Shown piece after piece: positions 10,877 to 22,995 of a stretch of DNA of 64,000 nucleotides; position 1 is the stretch's first letter; every line of letters begins with the position of its first letter. Where the stretch lies: the NCBI GenBank assembly GCA_934047225.1, contig CAKOHE010000074.1, positions 186,001 through 250,000 of the forward strand, given 5' to 3'. This DNA comes from Ypsolopha sequella. Its lineage: Eukaryota; Arthropoda; Insecta; Lepidoptera; Ypsolophidae. Made by a program: the position numbers and the translations under genes. Under the pieces are notes generated by a model. That model saw only the letters and a list, made by a program, of their open reading frames with translations, did no database searches and was not told the origin of the DNA.

Positions 10877-11620
10877 ATTTTAATGAAATTACGACGATAC
10901 CGTCGTAATAGTTCATTCTAACTATACAGTTAGAATGAAAAACGCAATTCTTATATGCCATATGATACCAAATCTACAGTCAACTCTACTCTTTTTTATA
11001 TTCATATATATAGTATGCTTCTTAGGTAGTAGGTATATATACTCCCCACAGGACAGGACCCAGTATAATGGTCATCAAGACGATTCAAATACAAATTCGT
11101 TTTGTTAAAAGTTATAACCGCGCGCTATACGTCACTCTGCCCCGTGGTGTACTTTATTTTTTTTCACTCACTTTTTGCCACAACATTACAATAAAAAAGA
11201 TATGTCTGTAATACAGATAAATGTGGCTTTCAGTGCATATTTTTTATATATTGATATATTCTATGGTTCAAATGAAAACGACCATGATATGAAAAAAAAA
11301 TAGTTCACGATTAACAGATTTTACCAAATATATATTTTTTTTGTATGGAAAGACATATATTTTTTTTCAGAAATGAATTCATCATATTTCATTTATCAGA
11401 AAATGATATCAAACTTGCCCGAGGTACGTACACTTAGAGAGCTATATGACTCAAAGGGAGCGCGGCGGAATCAAACTTCCCCCCCCGCTCCTCGCCACCA
11501 CAGAAATGCCTCCCGATGCCTCCCGGGCTAAGTCCACTCGGGACCACCTATGGAACAACTGTGCCAAATATGAGCTCATAGTCCAGTTTCAAACGGTTAA
11601 TCGCACTAAATACCCAGCTA
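10877..11620. other. No clear gene; small palindrome
   Basis: A short inverted repeat lies at 10,917-10,940 (CATTCTAACTATACAGTTAGAATG). A 63-codon open frame at 11,446-11,637 with a proline-rich stretch resembles nothing I know. The remainder is AT-rich. Confidence 0.45.
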
Positions 11621-11621
11621 C

Positions 11622-11870
11622 AATAACGAGCTGGTAACATTCGTTTTTAAATAGAATGTAAGTTTACGCGAGTTTAATTTGTAATATTACTAATTAATAA
11701 TTAACATATTAATATATTAACGTACCTAGATAATAAATAAATTGTATCGGTGAATCAGTTGATATGTAATAACGAGCTGGTAATATTCGTATTTAAATAG
11801 TATGTCAGTTTACGCGATTTTAATTTGTAATATTACTAATTAATAATTAACATATTAATATATTAACGTA
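11622..11870. repeat. Tandem duplication, 146-bp offset
   Basis: The block starting AATAACGAGCTGGTAA occurs at 11,622 and again at 11,768, with about 95% similarity. The first copy continues into CGTACCTAGATAATAAATAA. In the second copy this sequence is split after CGTA by the element at 11,871-13,076 and resumes at 13,077. The first copy is therefore an empty site for that insertion. Confidence 0.85.
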
Positions 11871-13076
11871 CAGTGCGACATAAAAGAGTAGAAATTAATT
11901 ATTTCGGAACTAAAGTGTTTCCGTGTCCTGGCAACACTAGAGGTGAGTAGTCGAGCTGTCAAAACTAGTAACCGGTGTCTGTTTACTTCACAATTTTAGG
12001 CTTTTCTGTGTAAATTTTGGCTAAAACAGCAAGTTAAAATGAACAAGGTCATACGCGGTGGTGTTCGTGACGTAATTTATTAAGTATTGATGCGATTTTT
12101 GGCTGAATTTTAAGCCGGAGAGTTGCTATCTCCAATCGACGATATTTACAAACGGACAGCTGACTTAACTGGTAAGAATCTGTTTAAAGTTGTAGAAAAC
12201 GATATTTTAATCTAGTTACACGGAAAGAAAACAACATTCCTTACAAAATAACTCCAAAATATTGATTATTGCGATTGTTATCTTTACAATTTCAAGGTTA
12301 TGTTATGGTTACAAAAATATTTTTATATAGCGTGATCGGGTCGACGTTAATTTTGATACTTGCTTTAGGAAAAGATGATGATAAGTTAAATTGAATATGA
12401 CTGTTATTTATATCTGTTTCAGGTGTGTCGGAAAGTACAGTATGCAGGATAGTGCAGCAAGGGTCCACCGATGGGAGGAAATTTTCGACACCTGTAAAAC
12501 ATAGAAAAGGTCGCCTTTCAAATGTACTGGATGATTTCGACATTTGTGCCATAAGGCAGAAGATATATTTTTTATACAGTTACAAAAGAAGTGCCTACAA
12601 TTGGTAAACTATAAGCCGAACTTAAAAAAGACTTAGGGTCCGACGGAAGTAGAGAGCATTTGAGGAAACTCAAAACTGGGAGGACATTGTACAATGACGT
12701 AGACGAATTAGTCATACAGGTTGGTGTAGATAGCAGTGATGATGAGTTTGATACAGAAAGCAGTGAAGAATCTAGTGCAGAACCGAGTGTAAGCGCATCT
12801 CAATTGGAGGGTGTTGAATATTTAGATTTTAGTTCATTAGAATAGTGCTTTATTCTAAATAAAGTTTACCTTAAACAAAGATCCTATTTCATTTCTTGTT
12901 ATAAGTGTTATGCCTAAACCTTCCAAGTGATACATTATGAAATTTGTTAAATGAAAAAGCAACTTGAGTAGTAAAAAAAATATTGAAGTATCAAAATTAA
13001 TTAATCTTACTAGCTGTGTGGCCATATAGAAGATGGTGGCGCCCTCATTTATTTTCTACTCTTTTATGTCGCACTG
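11871..13076 (+). mobile_element. Internally deleted Tc1/IS630-type transposon
   Basis: Perfect 24-bp inverted termini begin CAGTGCGACATAAAAGAGTA. TA duplications flank the element (11,869-11,870 and 13,077-13,078), as for the Tc1/mariner superfamily. At 1.2 kb it keeps both ends of a transposase gene but not the catalytic middle, so it would depend on a partner element. The paralogous empty site at 11,722 confirms both ends. Confidence 0.85.
12037..12845 (+). pseudogene. Remnant of a Tc1/IS630-type transposase
   Basis: A first exon-like block starts MNKVIRGGVRD (ATG near 12,037) and ends IYKRTADLTG at a GT donor (12,172). TAA codons interrupt it. The intron runs to the TTTCAG acceptor at 12,422. 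The second exon begins VSESTVCRIVQ, a helix-turn-helix-like DNA-binding segment, and goes on to a GRLSNVLDDFDICAIRQK block. The last block (12,660-12,845) is an acidic Ser/Glu-rich tail ending DFSSLE, like the C-termini of this family. The DDE catalytic core is absent and the frame is broken at about 12,605. Confidence 0.6.
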
Positions 13077-13078
13077 TA

Positions 13079-13914
13079 CCTAGATAATAAATAAAGAAAA
13101 GATAAGTGTATAGTTTATTTTGTGCACCGCCTATACACATTTTCTTTTTTAAGAAATCTGCCAGTTAAAGGTTTCCTGGAAGAGATCAATTTTAATGATA
13201 AGACCGCCAATTGTACCCTATTCCCTACTGTAAAACTGTTTCACTATGGGACACATTTAAACTTACTTTAAAATAAATGGAAATAACAATAGAAAAGTGA
13301 TTGACAATACAAAAAAATAATACACTATAAATAAATACCAACACTTTAAAAAATCCTAAACATATATAAATAATAAGTTTGCACTACAAAGTAATGTTAA
13401 CATCAAGAAAATATTTGAAACGCATCAAATATAATGCTCTCCACAATAAAATTAATATTTCGCACTAAAGTCAACCCACTAATTGGGAAGGCAAAGGGAA
13501 TTTAGCCCACATACAGCCATGTCTGAGTTTTTATTAAACAAAAATCGACATCATTTTATAACAAACGATTAGGTACCTACTATGCTAATCATAATGATAA
13601 CCAAGGTAGATATAATGTACTAAAGTTATATCTGCAAGCTGCGGCGCTGCAGGAAGTGCAGCCCTTTTGCCTTTGCGTAACAAAATAGAGGCACCCATGC
13701 TCACCTCTACAGCTGCTGCTTACTTCGGCCTTTGACGACCAGCCTCAGCCACTACGGTTCGCACTGGTGCCTATGCTTTGTTACTGCGGGTGAGGGCTGC
13801 GCTCCCTCCGCGCCTCCGGCTTTTTGTATACCTTTTCTGAAAGATTCGCAACTCGTGCCTGCTATGCTGAAAGTGAGATTCATCTGAAGTTAAAGAGCTA
13901 CGCTTTAAGGTCCT
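13079..13914. other. No gene seen; GC-rich pocket
   Basis: Mostly AT-rich, with a GC-rich patch at 13,640-13,850 (runs such as GCTGCGGCGCTGCAGG). It contains no frame I recognise and may be an old repeat fragment. Confidence 0.4.
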
Positions 13915-14161
13915 CGCATATTACAACGGATCAGCACAGAGTATTGTGTCTAAACCACCTCAAAATAAAGCATTGAAATATGAGCTATCGTACTCGTACG
14001 TGACATTTTTGTACTAGTGGACGGCACGCCGACGACGGCGCTTGGCCCGCGCGTCGTACACTTGCAAAATGTCACGTACGGAACATGATTTAAAGCTCAC
14101 ATTTCAATGCGTTTCTTGAGGTGGTCCGGTGACGAGGCGTTATAATTTGCGACGGGCCTTA
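13915..14161. mobile_element. MITE with nested inverted arms
   Basis: Outer ends TAAGGTCCTCGCATATTACA and TATAATTTGCGACGGGCCTTA are inverted. Inner arms with ACCACCTCAA..GCATTGAAAT and TACGTGACATTTT pair as well. The GC-rich centre is CGGCACGCCGACGACGGCGC. There is no coding sequence. Positions 14,162-14,682 contain a CT-rich tract (14,185-14,205) and nothing else recognisable. Confidence 0.75.
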
Positions 14162-14682
14162 GTCGGTGAACTAACTGCCACTCTTCTCTCTTCTCTCTTC
14201 TCCGCCTTGGTACGACACGACACGACATATAGGTAATGAAAGAGATTTCACTTTTACATACTGGTTTCTGAGAAAAACCTCAGCAAGATTGATCTGTTGC
14301 GATGGATGGCGCTTTTTAAAATTAATTGAATGGCTCGCAGTTACAAGATTCTTAGATTATAAATAAGGCACTAAGGATTATAAATAAACCGACCAAGATT
14401 GTACACAAAATTAGAAACTTATTAATATAACCTCAATTAAAATAGAGGACAAGATGATTGTTCAAAAGTTTGATTTGAATATTTTTGTACGATAATACTG
14501 GACGTAATGTGTATATGTACATAGGACATAAGTTTTGTATGTTGGTATAATTTATAAAGGAGAAAAAAAGTAAAGCTAACGTTAATCGTTCATCTTTTTC
14601 CCAGGTGGGTTAATAAATACTTTTGATAAAATAAATAAGGATACCTTAGGTCGAGAAGAATAAAGTAGAATTAATTCTGTTA

Positions 14683-15726
14683 TACAGGATGGAAAAAATG
14701 AAAGGGCCCTGGAGGGGAACTACCTTAAATCCTTTAGTTAGCTCATTTTACTGAAAGGAAACATTCCTTTATTTTTTAAAAGAAACAAAACTCCATTCAA
14801 AGATCTTCTAAAATTTGCTTGTCTCACCCGGGAACTGAACCAACTAAAAATTTAAAAAATAAACCCTCGCTATTTTATTATACGAATCGGTAGGATTATT
14901 GTTCAGGATAAAATTTGTCTACTAAACTAAAGTCTTACACTCATCTATTGTACGAGATACCCATGAAATTGAATATTTATTACAAGTTCTTTATTAACAA
15001 AACCTAGTACTGTTCACTTGTAAAGTAATAATTATACGCTATTATTACACAATGACAGCACGGAATGAAAGCAAAACAAAACAAAATTTGAATTTCGAAC
15101 GAATACTTTTATCGATTTTAAAAATGTTGAAAGTTATGGTTCGAACTTCAAATTTGTTGCTCCGCGTTGCAAAAAAATTACGTTCCTTTTTTAAACTTTT
15201 CGTCAGTACGCCTAGTGCAAGAAGTAATTGTGCTCTGCATATATTTATTATTACCATTTAACGATTTTCTTATTGAAGTATTCAACAAGGTACTTAAGAT
15301 AAATAACATTAGCAAGCTTGTAGTTCATACGATGTCTTTGGATGTAAGAGAGATAAGAAAATTATAACGTGTCATTTACTTGTTACAAGTGAACAGTACT
15401 AGGTATTGTTAACAAAGAACTTGTAATAAATATTTAATTTCATGAGTATCTCGTACAACAGATGAGTGTAAGACCAAATGTTTATTAGACAAATTTTATT
15501 CTGAACAATAATCCTACCGATTCGTATGATAAAATAGCGAGGGTTTTATTTTTTTTTTATTTTTAGTTGGTTCGATTCCCGGGTGAGACAAGCGAATTTC
15601 AGAATATCTTTGAATGCAGTTTTGTTTCTTTTAAAAAATAAAGGAATGTTTCCTTTCAGTAAAATGAGCTAACTAAAGGATTTAAGGTAGTTCCCCTCCA
15701 GGGCCCTTAATTTTTTTCCACCCTGT
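14683..15726. mobile_element. 1.04-kb element with 350-bp inverted repeats
   Basis: Arms of about 340-350 bp (14,683-15,025 and 15,374-15,726) are inverted with roughly 90% identity. The ends read TACAGGATGGAAAAA and its counterpart CCACCCTGTA, in a TA..TA context. The right arm keeps GGTTCGATTCCCGGG, an exact tRNA B-box or T-arm sequence; the left arm has a decayed version. The 350-bp middle has short overlapping open frames on both strands without recognisable content. It is a DNA-transposon derivative of unknown superfamily. Confidence 0.75.
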
Positions 15727-16134
15727 ATATTATCCGCGCTGCACAATGTTTATATACAATTGAAGATAAATAGTCTGTGATATACTGATAAACTGAGCAA
15801 ATGAAGTGGGTTTGAAACAATGTGCTTGACGATTACTATGTGCCTAACTTTTATATCTGATTAAGTAAGTACTCAGAATATTTTATAAAAACGCTAAATT
15901 TTATTTCTTAATATATATTATTTTAAATAAATGTATGCCTTAAATAAATAAAAGCTTTGGAAAGCAAAGGAGTATATGAATTGCCAAAGTATAAGATTTT
16001 GTATACGCATTTTTTTTTAAGGGATGTTTGCATTTGGGAAGATGGTGTTTGAAACGAAAGGTGATTAAGTATAAAAACCACAGGTTAGTTGTTTGAAATG
16101 AATTTAGTAAATATATATATATATAAATATTTTT

Positions 16135-16440
16135 TTTTTTTTTTATTTATTTACTTTAATTAAAACGGACAAACCAATTACAATAATTAAAGATAGTAAC
16201 ACAAACACAAAATGGTACAATCAACTAAAATAAATAAGAGTAACACGTAAAGTCAGAAACAGGCCTTCTCACAAAAACACAAACACTCTGACAATATTTT
16301 CTGCCATCCATCAGCAAACAGATCACAGTCCTGATTGGCGTTTAGAAGAGCGTTGAGGGAGAGAAGAGTACGCGGTATGGGTGAGTTAGATCGCGCCTTT
16401 GTGCGACACGACGGCACAGCGAATTAGTATACATATTTTA
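16135..16440 (-). mobile_element. 5'-truncated LINE, last codons and 3' UTR
   Basis: On the minus strand, coding-like sequence (ending near SECLCFCEKACF, stop near 16,258) is followed by an AT-rich 3' UTR and an A-rich tail at 16,130. It resembles the C-terminal end of jockey-like or R4-like ORF2 proteins, where a DLFADGWQKIL block precedes the stop. About 300 bp survive. Positions 15,727-16,130 show nothing else. Confidence 0.55.
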
Positions 16441-16519
16441 GAATAATATATTTTTTGTCATTCATAACATAACCAAATAGTTTTTTAGGTACAACACATA
16501 AGATTTCTTAAAACGAGTG

Positions 16520-16562
16520 GCATTATTTATTTATAGATTATTTATTTATTTATTTATTTGTA
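16520..16562. repeat. (TTTA)n microsatellite
   Basis: A simple TTTA/TTAT tract, possibly the tail of a degraded retroelement. Confidence 0.8.
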
Positions 16563-16808
16563 TTCTTGTACAAATATTACATTTTGCATTTTGTACACCT
16601 ACTCGTGTATATCGTTTATAATTAAAGTACCCATCACAAAGTAATCAAAGTTTTTTTTTAATATCCCTGAAAATATTCACAAAGGAAATTTTCCTTTTAG
16701 GCAAAGGAAAAATTATGTCCCAACGAACCACATACATATAACCCATATAACCACACACAGGTCCCAACGAACTAAATAGGCAGTTTCAGGGGGTTGGTTC
16801 AAAAAGTT

Positions 16809-17225
16809 TTATTCTAAGTTAAAGAACACTGCAGGGGCGTTGCCGCGCTTGTTGCGATTCTGACGATGACGCGTCATATACCCGACGAGGGTGAAGCCAT
16901 CCTTATTTGTGTTCGCTTTCAGCAGGCGTGCAGCGAAAACGGCGGGGGCGGGGTTGGGCAGCTGTTTCTGGAGTGTACAACTGACCATCGACAGCGGCGG
17001 CGGCTGCTTGTGGTGACGAGGAAGGCGGTGGCGGTGGGCTTTGACTTCGGAGTTTTTACCTGCGGCCGGTGGGGCTGGCATAGACAGCACAGATGTCAGC
17101 ACAGCGATGTCTTTATGGGCATAATTTTGATACCGGATGAAGGCATCGCAGGTTCATTGATTCTCGATGTAATTGGGTCAGTTGAAAACATGCTTTCAAT
17201 GAGTGGCGAGGCGACACTATGACCA
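16809..17225 (-). other. GC-rich island with unrecognised open frames
   Basis: About 420 bases are much richer in G and C than their surroundings. The minus-strand frame (16,809-17,102, 97 codons) is Pro/His/Arg-rich with FAARLLKANTNKDGFTLVGY. The plus strand is open over 16,866-17,222. Either could be the remains of a gag-like or other element gene, but I do not recognise the family. Confidence 0.35.
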
Positions 17226-17571
17226 CAAAAACGCTGCATCGGCCCGTTCCGCAATACCGAGGACTTTCGTTGTGCTGTGACGTCAACTCACTCCGAACAA
17301 ATATTTTTGGAAGCCTACAGCCGGCCTCGCAATTGTAAATATTAAGATAAAGGCAAGAGAATGATGTAAATTTGTTTATTGTTGTTTATCGGTTTAATTT
17401 GTATTTTTTTTTTTTCATAAATAGTATAATGATAACAATAATACTAAAAAATGAAATTTTAGTGCAATGGTATTAAGTAAATAATTTTTATCAAAAGTTA
17501 ACTTTACAATCACCGGCGCAGAAACAAAGTGCGGTACACTTCATTGCAGCTTTGCTGCATTTACAACGTCC

Positions 17572-17791
17572 AGCCCCCCTATTCTGTATCTTTAGTTGCC
17601 AACTTAGCTGGGTGCCTATCATCAAAAACACAGATAAAAACTGAATTTTCAAAATTGCTTTTAATGGGTATTGAACTATTAACAAACTGTGTCGTCACTT
17701 CAAGTGCGAACATATCCTTAGACTATTGGAATTCGATGTTTTTGATGATAGGCACCTAGTCTAGTTGGCAACTAGAGATACATAATAGGCC
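17572..17791. mobile_element. MITE with 55-bp inverted termini
   Basis: The left arm (CCCCCCTATTCTGTATC..GTTGCCAACT..GTGCCTATCATCAAAAAC) and the right arm are inverted, with about 85% identity. The interior is about 100 bp. A broken relative is at 636-735. Positions 17,792-18,460 hold no recognisable feature. Confidence 0.8.
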
Positions 17792-18464
17792 CGCAGTACA
17801 CCCTTTTTTGCAGCTGCATCTAATTAACTCTGAACATGAAGCTGCTGCTTCGGGGAGAGTTGTCTATAGAGGTTGCCACCCGGCTGCGTCCTGTGTCCAT
17901 CCCCATTGCTTTATACATAATTTGAAGCTATTTCATAAATATTAAATGTTTTTCTTTTATTAACTTAATTTCTAAGTGGAGCATTTTTTTAAAATAAATT
18001 ATTAAATACATATAACACTATCTGATAAACAAACCTTCAGTTTTAAACAATCATTGTTTTAAACACCTTTTGCAACTTTAAAGCGGTCGCTGTCATCATT
18101 CAAATCGTTTTCAAGATGGCCGCAAAGAAAATTGCGGCCATTTTGTAGTTGCAACGAGGGTAGGACAATTTTCTTACGAATAATAAATTGCGAGCAGTTT
18201 ACGTGGTCATTCAACTGAAAATTTAAACCGTTGATTGAGTGTAGAGTTTATCTACCATTGGGGAACACTCCATAGTCCCACGTTTAGCTCTAATTAATAC
18301 AATAACAAGGAAGAAAACTGGTTCTACGCAATTTTCCTTGATAGTATGTAAATGTTGTGTAATAGCACTTAGTCTTGTCTTATTCCTATCAGGAAATAAA
18401 TCTACAGTTGTTTTTTAGACTAGTTTGAAAAACAAGATTGTCAGTTTGATAGACAAATTGTTAA

Positions 18465-18871
18465 GGCGATTAGTGTCGCCAAATTAGCACCTCGATCTTT
18501 GTCGGTACAAAAATCAATGGAAACGACGTTGAAATAACTGTTACGACGCTCGCTGCGTCCTTGATAGGGCGATTTGATTGTTCGACTGAATAATACTATG
18601 TTATGTTTATAGCTATCAAGTTTATCTATTACTCAAAGCAAAAATGAATTAAATCGACCAAGACGCTCAGGAGCAGTAGAGAATTCAAGCCAAAACAAAC
18701 CTTTCGGTAAATTTTTTTTTAAATATAGAAGTGTTGGTGTTGCGAAAAAGAAAAATATTGCATATGTTGTCTTAGAGTTGATACTTCATGTACATTTTTT
18801 TTTATATTTTCGGTTTGGCCATAAACGAGGAGTAGGCTTTAGAAAGTACCCATTTGGCGTAACTAAGCCCC
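18465..18871. mobile_element. TTAA-flanked MITE, copy 2
   Basis: TTAA at 18,461-18,464 and 18,872-18,875 border an element starting GGCGATTAGTGTCGCC. It shares the core TACGACGCTCGCTGCGTCCT with the copies at 7,202 and 34,313. It is shorter than copy 1 through small internal deletions. Positions 18,876-19,730 hold no recognisable feature. Confidence 0.85.
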
Positions 18872-19730
18872 TTAAGTTGTTCCTATCGTATATTTATAAA
18901 AATATGGCCCGAAAAATCTTTGGTACACCCACTTTACACCAACGATTATTACATCCCAAGCGTGTACTGCCGAACTTCAGGCAGAATTTGAACAACACAA
19001 CATTTGAACAACGCAGAAGGGTCAGATTATGATGCCATACAAAAAGATTTTTCGTTAAATTTGTACACTAAAGCATAAAATCACATAAAAACTTAAACAA
19101 CCTTGTCTAACGCCCAACCTCAAATTTCACATTTGTGCATTTTTTTTAGGAATGACAAATCCAAATTATGTAATTTCTTTTGGGTATGAATGAGACAACA
19201 GTAAGCTAACAGCAACATTAATAAATTTTTTGAAAAGTTTTAGCTGTAAAAAATTATTACAAATCTTATCATGGAAATAGATGGCATTTAGGACTTTTTC
19301 TTGAAGATTTAATTTGGTTTATTAAACTGACAATGAAACAAAATTTAATACGTAGATTTTGACTTTCAATCAACTTTCGAACAAAAATAAATAAATAATG
19401 GGAATAGCTATACAGGAATTATGAACTCATGAATCTGTAAGAAAATTTCGGCAATTTCATATGTAAAGACCTAGGTATTTTTTTTCCGTCTTGAAATGTT
19501 GGGTAATCAGCATGTTTAAAATATACAACTAATTACTCAGAAATGTTGTATTTTAAAAACTCCAAAACATCCCATTTTCACATGGATTTTTCTTACATAA
19601 CTGTTTTTTTTTAATTTAATAACATATTAAACGTAATAATTTAAAGTAAATAAGTATCTAATCTGGAGATTGTCTCTGAAATAAAAGATTTGTATTTTAT
19701 TTGTTATTTATTTAAACCCATTGGCCGTTT

Positions 19731-20140
19731 ATGATAGTAGTTTATGCTACAAGGGCGAAAAGGAATAAATTACGAGGACGATTAACCGAGTAATTTATTG
19801 CTTTTACGCCCGTGTATCATACTACGTTTTTCAATGCATAGTGTGAGGAAATAAAACAAATATAATCAAAGAAAACAATTTAATTATTAAAGTTGAAAGT
19901 TACATTGTTACAATTTTGCAAGTTAATGATTGGCTCAAAAGGACTGTATCCAGAGCCGTTAAACAGTCGAAAAAAAAAAGTATAACATTCATGGTACACA
20001 GGAAAGGTTGCAGGTTAGCAAACTTCTCGTAAATAAATTAAAAAAAAAATAATAAAGCCCTAGGGCAAAATAATCGACTTCCTGTTCGGTTTTGATGCAT
20101 ATAAAGTGGGCCTCTACGAGCACTTGCATTGAAAATATTT
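19731..20140. repeat. Interspersed repeat, pair of 2,843-3,235
   Basis: Same repeat and orientation as 2,843-3,235, including the terminal hairpin and the later block GGCAAAATAATCGACTTCCT. It lacks the palindromic insert of the other copy and has about 60 extra bases near 19,865-19,925. Confidence 0.75.
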
Positions 20141-20182
20141 AAAAAATGCTGTAGTTTGCTATGTTAATTTGCATTGCATTTA

Positions 20183-20253
20183 CTGCCACGAGCATTGAAC
20201 CCACGACCTCTGCGTTAACAGGCGATAGGTTTACCACTCAACCAGAGGGGCGG
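20183..20253 (-). tRNA. tRNA-like relic (anticodon GTT)
   Basis: The minus strand reads TGGTTGAGTGGTAAACC (A-box-like), CCTGTTAACG (anticodon GTT region) and GTCGTGGGTTCAATGC (B-box-like). The acceptor ends do not pair. It is probably a pseudo-tRNA or SINE head. Confidence 0.3.
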
Positions 20254-20742
20254 TCAAAATAAAAGTTATCGCAATAAATTCGTATTTGAGTACTAAAATC
20301 CGATAACTTCCAAACAAGAGTGAGCTTATTCATCCCTTAGATATAATATTAGATAATGGGCCCGTCCGTCCGTCTGTCATTTAGCGATGACAACTAGAGC
20401 TACAGATTTAGAATTTCATTCATTTCATTCATTCGTTCCTGTCATGCCGCAACTTCCGTTCATAGTTTTATCGATTGCGTTCAAATAAAATAGATTTCCA
20501 CTGGTTTTCATAGAAAGTGTTTTTGATACTCGTACATATAATGTCTTACAAATCAAAGTAAAAAAAAAAATTGGTGTAATTCAGTATTCATTATGGATCA
20601 CATACCAAAGAAAATTATTTTATTTTCACGGACTTTTTTTCACTTTTCTATGGAAGTCGAATGAACTGACTGAACCACTTTGTACTGGAAACTGAAAAAT
20701 AAATTTAACCAAAAAGTTTTAAATCTACTTCAATGTGTTCAG
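20254..20742. other. No gene; simple and repeat-like sequence
   Basis: Contains GGGCCCGTCCGTCCGTCTGT (20,359-20,378) and ATTTCATTCATTTCATTCAT. These are short low-complexity motifs typical of decayed insect repeats. Confidence 0.4.
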
Positions 20743-20909
20743 TACTAGTCTATATGAATAACTGTTTGTATGGAAGCTAAGTGAAATTCGCATTTTTTTT
20801 TCTCTTCCTCCCATACAAATTGCCCCGATGGTCCAGTATGGAAAGGCGAAAACAAATTTTAAGAATTTCGCTTAGCTCCCATACAAACAATTGTTCATAT
20901 AGACTAGTT
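20743..20909. mobile_element. MITE with 45-bp inverted termini
   Basis: The left arm ACTAGTCTATATGAATAACT, continuing GTTTGTATGG, and the right arm ending CATATAGACTAGT are inverted with a few mismatches. The centre is about 75 bp. Confidence 0.8.
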
Positions 20910-21139
20910 ATTTGTTAAAATATATAAAGTATATGTAAGAAGTTTCATGTTTGTACACTAGATGGCGCTGTTCGTTTCTAGATCGCGGTGTTGAAGTTTT
21001 CTTCGTTTAAAGTGTATCGATATTTCACTTAACCGGCACTAGTGCTATCTATGTTTTGAGTTTCGTCAACTAATATTATTTAACCTTATAAACATAATCT
21101 ACCCATTACCCAAAAATTATTTTCACTTACATACTAACA

Positions 21140-22345
21140 ACAAAACAACAAAACAAAATATATCTGCTTTCATAAAACAAAGGCATCTGAACCACCTGTA
21201 TCACTTCGTCTAAAAGTTCACACATGCAACAGACATAACTCCTTGCGTGATAACTGTCCTTGTGTACAAATTGATAGGACTTATTCCATAAAATATCTTG
21301 GGGTTGTGATTGATGAGAGGCTGTCATTCCATGACCACATTGTTTCTCTCTCCGGTCGAGTACGAAGGATTGTCCATGTGATGAAGCTACTCCGAAACGG
21401 GGCCCATGTGGATGTTTTGATGTTGGTCTATCAATCACTGTGCCAATCAATCCTTGCATACTGTGTCTCGGCGTGGGGAAGTGCCTGCAAATCTTCTATG
21501 ATTATTATAGAAAGAGCCCAAAGAGCTGTACTCAAAGTGATGTTGCGAAAACCGTTTCGATACCCTACTAAAGACCTGTATGCTGACTCTAAAGTACTAA
21601 CTGTTCGACAACTCTACATCCAAAGAATAGGCCTTATCCAACATAGACTTACTATTAGTAGCCCCGAATATAAACTCTTACTGTCTAGACGAGTATTCTT
21701 GGTCAAAGGCCCAAAAGTGAAAACCGAATTTGCCAAGCGTTTTAAATCTTACGCTTTTCCAAATATTTATAAAATAATTTTAAGGCATTGCAGAATTCAG
21801 CATTGTTCCATTTTGGAAGCTAAAATAAAAATCAAACAATGGCTCCATACTCTAGATTACGATCAAACTGAATCTTTGCTGGTGACTCCAATATAAATTA
21901 TAATGAAGTATTTTATTCCTACACATATTTATGCAAATATGAATATCATGTGTATAACTTGTATGTTATATAATTATTATAGTATGTATTTACCTATAGT
22001 ATAAATATAAATAAATATATGTATGAATATATACCGATACTGTCCATGCAAGCCTATCTTTATCTACTTCTACTAGTTTAATTGCAATTTTGTCTCAACT
22101 TTAATTTTAATTTGTCTCTCTTTTTTTTTTTTTGTTATTTTAGTTATAGTTAAATCTGTTCATATTTTTGTAGTTTTTGTTTATTTTAAGTCTAGTAGCC
22201 TGTAAAATTATTAAATGTGATTTATTTTAAGTTTCATCTGGGTTCCCGCGTAACAGAATTACCTAGTGTGGGACCCGCTGGTAATTGTCAGTTTGTGATT
22301 ATTGTAATTTTTTTTTTGCTAAATATACATTTCGTAAAAAAAAAC
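21140..22345 (+). mobile_element. 5'-truncated LINE with poly(A) tail
   Basis: The end of a reverse transcriptase frame (to 21,896) is followed by a roughly 440-bp AT-rich 3' UTR and a short A run at 22,337-22,345. The insertion starts around 21,140 inside the coding region, which is the usual 5' truncation. Confidence 0.75.
21160..21896 (+). pseudogene. LINE ORF2 C-terminal part (RT thumb and tail)
   Basis: The open frame has no true start: the codon at 21,243 is TTG and similarity extends upstream to about 21,160. It shows the thumb-domain block SIKYLGVVIDERLSFHDHI, then ILAYCVSAWG and AQRAVLKVM, features of non-LTR reverse transcriptases downstream of the YADD motif. The fingers, palm and endonuclease are missing through truncation. 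The retained part is uninterrupted, which suggests a fairly recent insertion. Confidence 0.75.
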
Positions 22346-22720
22346 TTACACACACAAAGCTGTTTCAGCGTGAAGAAGTAACAAACATACTAACTTACAC
22401 ACAAAGCTGTTTCAGCGTGAAGAAGTAACAAACATACTAACTTACACACAAAGCTGTTTCAGCGTGAAGAAGTAACAAACATACTAACTTACATACATAC
22501 ACAAAACTGTTTCGGCGTGCAGAAGTAACAAACATACTAACTTACACGCACACACACAAAGCTGTTTCAGCGTGCAGAAGTAACAAACATACTAACTTAC
22601 ACGCACACACACAAAGCTATTTCAGCGTGCAGAAGTAACAAACATACTAACTTACACGCACACACACAAAGCTGTTTCAGCGTGCAGAAGTAACAAACAT
22701 ATTAACTCACACACACAAAC
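22346..22720. repeat. 47-55-bp minisatellite, 8 units
   Basis: Units contain GCTGTTTCAGCGTG, then AGAAGTAACAAACATACTAA. Length varies through a (CA)n segment (47, 49, 53, 55 bp). Early units have GTGAAG and later ones GTGCAG. The array begins directly after the LINE poly(A) tail. Confidence 0.9.
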
Positions 22721-22995
22721 TTTCGCATTTTTAAAGTTTGTGGAATTAATGGGATTACAACGTTAGGAGAAAAAAAATCGTCCGACGATGTCAAAAAATA
22801 GACGCTATTATTTAGACGAGCTTATTTATTTATCACATTATCAAATTATATATACATTTATATTATTTCACATCACTTAAACCAACAATGTTTGTGTGTG
22901 ATGGATGGGTCATGAATTTCGGTGTTGATAGCTTATTAGCTGACTTGCCCGCAACAAATGTTATAAGCTGACTGACTGACTAACTTGACTGCCGG

